Origin: a virus
IMG/VR virus record: IMGVR_UViG_3300042507_008178
Span: 1-23,801 of that record
Length of the DNA: 23,801 nucleotides
Reading direction: 5' to 3' (one strand)
Position numbers and translations under genes: made by a program. Positions 19,801 through 23,801 of this stretch are shown in pieces; position 1 is the first letter of the stretch; each line of letters begins with the position of its first letter. Below the pieces are notes generated by a model. That model was not told the origin of the DNA. It ran no database searches and worked only from the letters and a program-made list of their open reading frames with translations.

Positions 19801-20998
19801 GGGTGGTGGTGGGACGGAGGAAGAACTTAATGTGATTTCTCAAGACATTTTGAGGGGTGTTCTTCTTTGGAAGGAAGCGGACCCGGTTGCGGCGCTTCAG
19901 TGGCTTGAGGATGCTTTTGGCCCAAATGGGCATGCGTATTCGCAACCGGGCGGCCCATTTGAGAACGCTCCTCAGCAGACTGGTATCCAACAGTTTGTTG
20001 CAGAAACTTCTGAAGGAATGGCGAGTGTGCTTGGAGCCAACTTCACCACATCTCTTGCCACCATGAACAATGTTGGCATGAGCATGGGGGATCGCGGAAT
20101 GATCGAACAGGTTCTTGCCGGTAAAGCGGGAACTGAAGAACAAAGAGCGCTGTTGGGAAGGCAGGTCCAGTTTTTAACGGCTTTTGGTGCCGGTTTAAAT
20201 CCGGAAACAGGGCAAGCGTTGCAGGGGGAGGAAGCCGCCAAAGTAATTGAAGGAACCATTGGCGCAACTTTGCAATCAATTTTTCCTGAGGGGACGCCAT
20301 TTGATGCTCAGGGTTTAGCGGCGCAGGATGACGCTGCTGCTGCTATTAAAGCGAGCATGTCTGAAGGCGCTCAAGAAATGTACGACAAACTCAACGAGGT
20401 GGTTGCAGATCAAAAGGAGGCCCCTTACTGGTGGCATCAGGCACCGGGCTGGTTTGAGTTGCCTCCGGACAGTTTCACTAACGGAATTAATAGCGCTGTG
20501 TATAACGGTGTCAGGGAGGCACTGTTGAACAACCCGAACACGCCCCCCACGGCTCCCGACACACCAACTAGTCGCCTTGCACGCACCATGGGGCGTCACA
20601 ACTTTTACGACAACCAATTTGCTGGCAAGCGAACCGTCACATCCGCTTGGCGAAACACAAACCTCGGATCGATTAACTCCGATCATGTTACAGGCAACGC
20701 CTACGACCTTATTGGTCAAAACCTTGGTGCTTACGCAACAATGGTAAATCAAACGGGTGGTTTTGCAGAATTCCATGGTGTTGGAGGGGCAAGGCACCTT
20801 CATGTTGTCCCCGGACAAACCCCGGTTGGGGACACTATTGCCCCAATCCCGGCAGCAGCGATCGCTGTGGGCGGATCCGGGTCAACCGCTTACAACATTA
20901 CGGTCAACGCTGCACAGGGACAGGATCCGAACGCTATTGCCGCAGCAGTCATGTCACGTATTGATGAGCGTGACCGCAACATGAGGGAACGCCGCTGA
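16850..20998 (+). CDS. Tape measure protein with C-terminal M15-type peptidase domain
   Basis: A 1382-residue tail length ruler. ATG 16850 has GGGGG six bases upstream; ATG 16838 adds four residues and is possible. The N-terminus (NVVIKIKFNVDDKSLAAAKA) leads into a coiled segment. Hydrophobic stretches near residues 93-126 and 136-155, and a Gly/Ala zipper near 700-745 (GAMGGAAAGALVGSV), may enter the host membrane on DNA injection. Long helical parts follow. Residues about 1240-1330 have TVTSAWRNTNLGSINSDHV, SDHVTGNAYDL and ARHLHVVPG. The SxHxxGxAxD and HxH pair are the zinc ligands and catalytic residues of M15 (DD-carboxypeptidase-like) peptidases, so it likely cuts cell-wall peptide stems. 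At about 0.15 nm per residue the ruler predicts a tail near or somewhat under 200 nm. Confidence 0.92.
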   Translation: MAIPGDGGNVVIKIKFNVDDKSLAAAKAKIKALGGESSGAAKDLTELSGAFDNLSDDSDRSTKSLDNFTRKLDKGDNKLRGATRSTKRMAIAMKSLLVGLIYVTAEWWLMVAAIGAVNGVLWAGQALLKTYQWLMKGVAYGVGAATVAVGLLTAAQREYNASLQSFRYTSAPHLGSGTNQAMSAMRMLTSDTKLAVFGMESLNATFAAVSQNAELTGPLKQALRGLGDFAVAAGGDIGKNLTSLGTFIGLLQKSGSLTDEVVAAADQVGGKFGESIANAKKMGITSADALMKMFSSGEFAKLAGLEGALDAVNNTLMGQLKSYFTLVQGQFADFGQFFLPQTKRTLEQLYRVFGVTFTRISGTVMSVFGNGKLMNDLLNVFSRLADFTANIVDKYLPQSGGMLDGIKSAIQFTMELFYKMKSSLESFSEAGKIVTDALGPVVKTISQGFGDSFRDLRTYLVENRDEFIDFGDALAGAFETLRSAIEMIKDAWQGAVPTITSVLRIFERLGFLFEGMSWLLSLGGQQPSDQPQSASQTVGDTVGGLLSNYASVATLGGVAVLSSLRADKKGKKGGMMAGAGRGIRNLYGGRGSVSPHALRMQQMQAANAFNNVATGQRSRIPLNSQTAGIFGRGAGMGFTGAAPLAIGGQLAMLGLGDTGGDNAAFMAAGGVASFINPMAGLAVSGLGTATTSDNAIKGGLAGAMGGAAAGALVGSVVPGVGTALGAGIGGAAGLAYGATMGGVRQAGIGQIGSNDALWKDAVAAIPLFGQVAAFWNDAHMRDLTADRARETVTTGVSRAGRAGLIGGVEAARKEFDKLNQSLEELTSNQAQFTGKNEEERRNLANQMLREGKISQETARAFSERYESTFIDEKIEATTEAMEVRSIAEGELGRKLKGLTEITGLTEEQIGQLAITTGTDLYDGAQSLTGALEQLGLASVKSAEEVNAAIREIYALNIERIFGARSQVLEGQNLVTQAGEAFRQLGGGGTEEELNVISQDILRGVLLWKEADPVAALQWLEDAFGPNGHAYSQPGGPFENAPQQTGIQQFVAETSEGMASVLGANFTTSLATMNNVGMSMGDRGMIEQVLAGKAGTEEQRALLGRQVQFLTAFGAGLNPETGQALQGEEAAKVIEGTIGATLQSIFPEGTPFDAQGLAAQDDAAAAIKASMSEGAQEMYDKLNEVVADQKEAPYWWHQAPGWFELPPDSFTNGINSAVYNGVREALLNNPNTPPTAPDTPTSRLARTMGRHNFYDNQFAGKRTVTSAWRNTNLGSINSDHVTGNAYDLIGQNLGAYATMVNQTGGFAEFHGVGGARHLHVVPGQTPVGDTIAPIPAAAIAVGGSGSTAYNITVNAAQGQDPNAIAAAVMSRIDERDRNMRERR

Positions 20999-21762
20999 TG
21001 CCCGCCAACTCGCCAACAAAAACAAAGACCACGCCACCACCTCGCCTTTACAACGATCTGATTTACGGTTTGGCTGAAAGAAAAAGGGCGTCGGTGAGCG
21101 CTCAACTGTTTTTCTTTTCACCGCTTGGGAATTTGACGTTTAATTTTCCGTTTGCCCCTAAAGAGGTTTCTTACGGTTCGATTGCAAACACGTATGCTCA
21201 AATCAACAGGCCGGGTGCGTTTCCGATAATTGATCGTACAGCGCCGCAATTGATGACTGCATCTATGCAGTTTCGGGTTGCGGACGTGGAAAGTCGCGGT
21301 TCGTTTCCTATTGAGAAAGAGTTGGATAAGTTGCGCGGGATGGCATTGTTGCCGGGTCGTTTGCTTGTCGGCGGCATGGATTCTTTTTTGTCGAAGCCGT
21401 CTTTTCCCACTGTGCGTTGGGCTGGTGCCAATTGGGCTTGGTGGCGCATGACAGATTTGTCTATTGATATTGTTCAGCGCACATTGGCGAACAAGGCGCG
21501 TCAGGCAAATGTTTCTTTGACTTTGACGGAGGACCGGAATCCTTGGATTCCAACCGTTGCTTTGCCCCCTATCGTTTATTTTGATGAACCCATACGTGCG
21601 TCTACCGTCGGCACAAATCCTCCTGCTGGGCCAGCAAAGCCACAAGCCATTTTGCCAAATGCAGTGCCTCCCCGTAATGCTCAGGAAAGAATCAATCAAG
21701 GAAGGCTAAACGCGGGCTTGCCCCCTATCAACTTTGGTCCGCAGGGGCCTGTCGGTCCGTAA
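20998..21762 (+). CDS. Baseplate hub-region tail protein (XkdP/gp53-like position)
   Basis: A 254-residue protein directly after the tape measure; its ATG shares one base with the tape measure stop (TGATG). After a Thr/Pro/Lys-rich lead (SPTKTKTTPPPRLYNDL), about residues 38-190 contain FFSPLGNLTFNFPFAPKEVS, INRPGAFPIIDRT, QLMTASMQFRVADVESRG, a WAGANWAWWRMTDLSID strand and RQANVSLTLTEDRN. This fits tail-hub or LysM-less XkdP-type proteins that join the tube end to the baseplate hub, in which 'f.f.P.ev.y.......i...G...i....p.l...s....f' is common. The C-terminus is Pro/Asn-rich and flexible. I cannot see a LysM motif. Function is assigned from position plus this weak pattern. Confidence 0.68.
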   Translation: MPANSPTKTKTTPPPRLYNDLIYGLAERKRASVSAQLFFFSPLGNLTFNFPFAPKEVSYGSIANTYAQINRPGAFPIIDRTAPQLMTASMQFRVADVESRGSFPIEKELDKLRGMALLPGRLLVGGMDSFLSKPSFPTVRWAGANWAWWRMTDLSIDIVQRTLANKARQANVSLTLTEDRNPWIPTVALPPIVYFDEPIRASTVGTNPPAGPAKPQAILPNAVPPRNAQERINQGRLNAGLPPINFGPQGPVGP

Positions 21763-21809
21763 AGTCCTCGACGACCTTTCACTTAAAGTTAAATTTGGAT
21801 TTGAGAACA

Positions 21810-22652
21810 ATGTTTTTTGATTTTTTCATTGGTGAACTTGGCGGCAAAGGGATGCAACGCGTCCTAGACGCACTCATCAGCCTTGACTTCTCATGGACCC
21901 TAGACTCCGTATCAGAAGTGTCTTTCGAAATCTGGGATCAAGATTTCGCAATGACGAACGCCAACTACTTTCAAGTGCGACGCGACGTCACCATCGCAGG
22001 CAAAGAATTTGAAATTGCTGCCGTCGACATCTCTCAAGGAGAAGGCACGGCCCCAAAAATCAAAATTGATGCCCGCACAAAAGCAATTCAACGCATGAAA
22101 CGCGACAAAAACCCCAACGCTTACGGCGGCGGCACAGCAACCGACTACGCCCGCACAGTCGCAGCACAATTCGGTCTCAACTTCGTAGGGCAACCAACCG
22201 GCACTCAAGCCGTCCAATCACAATCAAGTAACGAAGGCAAAGCCGACTCCGTGTGGACCGTTCTTACAAAAAACGCTTCGGAAGCACAGTTTGCCATTTT
22301 TGAATCAGAAAACACTTTGTACTTCGCTAGCGAAGAATGGCTGCTGGGAAAGTGGGCCAACATCCCGTTGAACTACCCGTCGTTTAACCCGGCGGAACCA
22401 TACCCGCTGATTGAAATCCCGCAGTGTCGAACGTCAGAAGATGACGTAAAAGCCGCGGAAATCAAATTTTTGATTGAGCGCACCAATGCCATCAACATTC
22501 GGCCCGGCATGTCCGTCGATTTTACAGGCATCAACAACTTCAACGGCAAATACCTTGTTACGGACGTCGCCTACATTTACGGTGACCAGACTCCCGTTGG
22601 TGTTTCAGTGCGCACACCCGTAAAGCCTGAACCACGTGAACAGCAAAGGTAA
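21810..22652 (+). CDS. Baseplate hub protein (gp44/XkdQ/GpD-like)
   Basis: A 280-residue protein with the hub pattern of contractile tails. N-terminal LISLDFSWTLDSVSEVSFEI and FQVRRDVTIAGKEFEIAAVD form the first barrel. KIKIDARTKAIQRMKRDK and NAYGGGTATDYARTVAAQFG start the second part, followed by VWTVLTKNASEAQFAIFESE. The end has INIRPGMSVDFTGINNFNGK and YLVTDVAYIYGDQTPV. The 'a...g......iW.vL..la...g...f......l.f' and '..pGm.v.v.g....ngkylV..v.h' elements are typical of Mu gp44/XkdQ proteins, which trimerise and hold the spike. ATG 21810 is preferred; a TTG at 21795 would add five residues. Its sense strand is rich in A and C, unlike the G/T-rich genes on either side. Confidence 0.83.
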   Translation: MFFDFFIGELGGKGMQRVLDALISLDFSWTLDSVSEVSFEIWDQDFAMTNANYFQVRRDVTIAGKEFEIAAVDISQGEGTAPKIKIDARTKAIQRMKRDKNPNAYGGGTATDYARTVAAQFGLNFVGQPTGTQAVQSQSSNEGKADSVWTVLTKNASEAQFAIFESENTLYFASEEWLLGKWANIPLNYPSFNPAEPYPLIEIPQCRTSEDDVKAAEIKFLIERTNAINIRPGMSVDFTGINNFNGKYLVTDVAYIYGDQTPVGVSVRTPVKPEPREQQR

Positions 22653-22661
22653 GGTTTTACT

Positions 22662-23462
22662 GTGAGCACCTACTTCGCTAGAGCCAAAAGTGCATCGACC
22701 CCCGTATCGACAAACGGGATCTACTTCGGTGTTGTGCGACGCGTGGACACAAATTTGAACAGGGTGTGGGTTGAAATTGCCCGTTTGAATCGTGGGTTTC
22801 AATTTGGCCCGTTGGCTGTTGTTGGCCCTGTGTTGCCTGTGGTTGGGGATCGTGTGGCGTGCGAGTTTGTTGAAGACAAAACGAACGATTTGGTTGTTTT
22901 GGGTGTGGTGAAGAATGCGGAGTCGGTTTCGTTTTTGTCGACGATTTCTTGCACTTCGACTAGTCGTCCTATTGAGGTTGCTGAGGGGACGTTGATTTTT
23001 GAGACTAATACAAATTTGAGTTTTCAGTTTGTTGAGGGTGAGTGGATTCCGTTTGGTGGCGGGTCTGGTGTTCAGTTGTTTGAGCGGACTGCTTCTTATG
23101 GTGAGGACCCTGAGGTTCAGGCTTATGAGATGACTTCTGGTGATGTTGGCGGGTTGTTGTTGGTTTCTTCTGATATTTCGGAGGGGCCGTCGAATCCTTT
23201 GGTTGAGGTGACGGTTGCTGGCGGGGTGGGTTCTTTGGGTGACCGTGTTGAGTTTTTGTTTGACCTTTTTTCTGTAGGGTCGCTTGCTTTTGCGGTAAAT
23301 GAGGCGGGCGACGCGCTTTTTCTTCCTCCGTTGGGGAAGTTGGCTGCACCTAGGGATTCTGGGTCGCTTGTAGTTGCTACTAAAATTTATGAAGATTTTG
23401 AAATTGATGAGGTTTTTGTCGACGTTTGGTTGTTGAGCGGCGATTTGGCGGATGACGTATGA
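22662..23462 (+). CDS. Baseplate spike protein (gpV/gp5-like OB fold) with appended C-terminal domain
   Basis: A 266-residue protein. Residues about 20-90 form an OB-fold-like barrel (IYFGVVRRVDTNLNRVWVEI, FGPLAVVGPVLPVVGDRVAC, NDLVVLGVV) as in gpV/gp5 spikes that puncture the cell envelope. After a short linker (TISCTSTSRP) come EGTLIFETNTNLSFQFVEGE and WIPFGGGSG, a small beta unit common in phage fibre or appendage proteins, and then a beta-rich acidic C-terminal domain (about 130-266) with no recognised family. A classical needle tip (HxH iron site) is not visible. GTG 22662 follows AAGGTAAGG. Codon style changes from C-ending to T/G-ending near 22740, inside the gene. Confidence 0.8.
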   Translation: MSTYFARAKSASTPVSTNGIYFGVVRRVDTNLNRVWVEIARLNRGFQFGPLAVVGPVLPVVGDRVACEFVEDKTNDLVVLGVVKNAESVSFLSTISCTSTSRPIEVAEGTLIFETNTNLSFQFVEGEWIPFGGGSGVQLFERTASYGEDPEVQAYEMTSGDVGGLLLVSSDISEGPSNPLVEVTVAGGVGSLGDRVEFLFDLFSVGSLAFAVNEAGDALFLPPLGKLAAPRDSGSLVVATKIYEDFEIDEVFVDVWLLSGDLADDV

Positions 23463-23677
23463 CTCTTGACATTGGTGAGGTTCAGGCCCGTTACCAGCGA
23501 GCAGTCAACCGCCACGCCTACGGCTCCCCATTGCCCCCTGTAGGGGCATATGCGGCCCTCCAAGTAGTTTTAGGTCTAGTCCCCATCGAACACGCAGCAA
23601 ACGCCGTAGGGGTCAATCCAGAGGATTTAATTCGTGAGGCTGAGGCTTGGGCTGCCGCAGTTGCCCTGCAATCGTAA
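23459..23677 (+). CDS. Small protein of unknown function between spike and gp25-like gene
   Basis: A 72-residue protein starting at ATG 23459, overlapping the spike stop by four bases (ATGA). It is mostly helical: IGEVQARYQRAVNRHAYG, PVGAYAALQVVLGLVPIEHA, VNPEDLIREAEAWAAAVALQ. The middle is moderately hydrophobic but too short and polar to be a clear membrane segment. The tail (VNPEDLIREAEAW) looks like a small helix-turn motif. It sits where some contractile-tail phages encode PAAR or small baseplate chaperone-like proteins, but no PAAR signature is present. Function unknown; the overlap supports its being real. Confidence 0.75.
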   Translation: MTLDIGEVQARYQRAVNRHAYGSPLPPVGAYAALQVVLGLVPIEHAANAVGVNPEDLIREAEAWAAAVALQS

Positions 23678-23729
23678 GTAACTTCACGTTGTAGGGCGCA
23701 ATTGGCAGGAATCGTGAAAGAATGTAAGC

Positions 23730-23801
23730 GTGCAGGCAGCGGCTTTTCCTTTCAGATTTAGACGAGGTCGTCTTGTGACGGTTGACACGTTTGATGAGCG
23801 G
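23730..23801 (+). CDS. gp25/gpW-like baseplate wedge protein, N-terminal fragment, runs off right edge
   Basis: Starting at GTG 23730 the frame is open to the end of the window and reads VQAAAFPFRFRRGRLVTVDT then FDER (24 codons). Small baseplate wedge proteins of the gp25/gpW family often begin with 'FPF....G....vs....i...i...L.T..GeR', and the gene position after spike and hub genes is the expected one. A TGA at 23715 closes the frame upstream, so 23730 or GTG 23775 (with GAGG about nine bases upstream) are the possible starts. The assignment rests on few residues plus gene order. Confidence 0.5.
   Translation, partial: MQAAAFPFRFRRGRLVTVDTFDER

Noticed and set aside
20315-21699. Long minus-strand frames (20315-20818 and 21118-21699)
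   Set aside because: Antisense shadows of the tape measure and hub-region genes, with no domain signal.
23005-23349. 114-residue minus-strand frame rich in Pro, Gln, Lys and His
   Set aside because: A product of the G/T-rich spike coding strand; low complexity and no start signal.

Overview
This window is part of the genome of a tailed double-stranded DNA phage (or a prophage) with a contractile tail. Direct evidence is a terminase, a portal, a prohead protease, head-tail connectors, a tail sheath, a tail tube, a tail assembly chaperone with a frameshift extension, a tape measure protein and baseplate proteins. The base composition is close to half G+C. Starts include GTG, strong AGGAGG-type ribosome binding sites occur, and several unknown proteins in the recombination block resemble actinophage proteins from memory. 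An actinobacterial host, possibly aquatic, is therefore my best guess, but it is an inference. No integrase, lysis gene, tRNA, CRISPR array or major capsid gene lies inside the window.

Layout. Positions 1-2667 form a leftward capsid block: a small membrane protein, a portal fused to a MuF domain, and the start of the prohead protease. It presumably continues leftward to the major capsid protein outside the window. A compact divergent control region (about 2668-2769) separates it from a long rightward block that starts with the large terminase (2770-4074). Next comes a recombination and DNA-processing cluster (4105-8829): an unknown protein, a Rad52-like annealing protein, a Cas4/RecB-like nuclease, an unknown coiled-coil protein, a GT-B glycosyltransferase, an HNH nuclease, a RuvC-like resolvase and another coiled-coil protein. 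Most of these genes touch or overlap.

Positions 8826-11738 hold the most intriguing cassette: a ParB-like protein, a 92-residue unknown, a PAPS-reductase-like (IbrA/DUF3440-type) protein and a second ParB-like (IbrB-type) protein. It is followed by a tiny protein that is more than one third arginine (11820-12065). The cassette is a plausible but unproven DNA- or nucleotide-modification or regulatory system.

From 12107 onward the order is that of virion assembly: connector, virion morphogenesis/neck protein, tail terminator, a 301-base gene-free leader full of inverted repeats, sheath, tube, a large hairpin, tail assembly chaperone (G and G-T by -1 frameshift), a 1382-residue tape measure protein ending in an M15-type peptidase domain, two baseplate hub-region proteins, a gpV-like spike, a small unknown protein and the start of a gp25-like baseplate wedge protein running off the right edge.

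The best non-coding observation is the inverted repeat at 16012-16069, between tube and chaperone, a place where phages need a steep drop in expression. The best system-level candidate is the ParB/PAPS-reductase cassette, together with a glycosyltransferase placed among DNA-processing genes.
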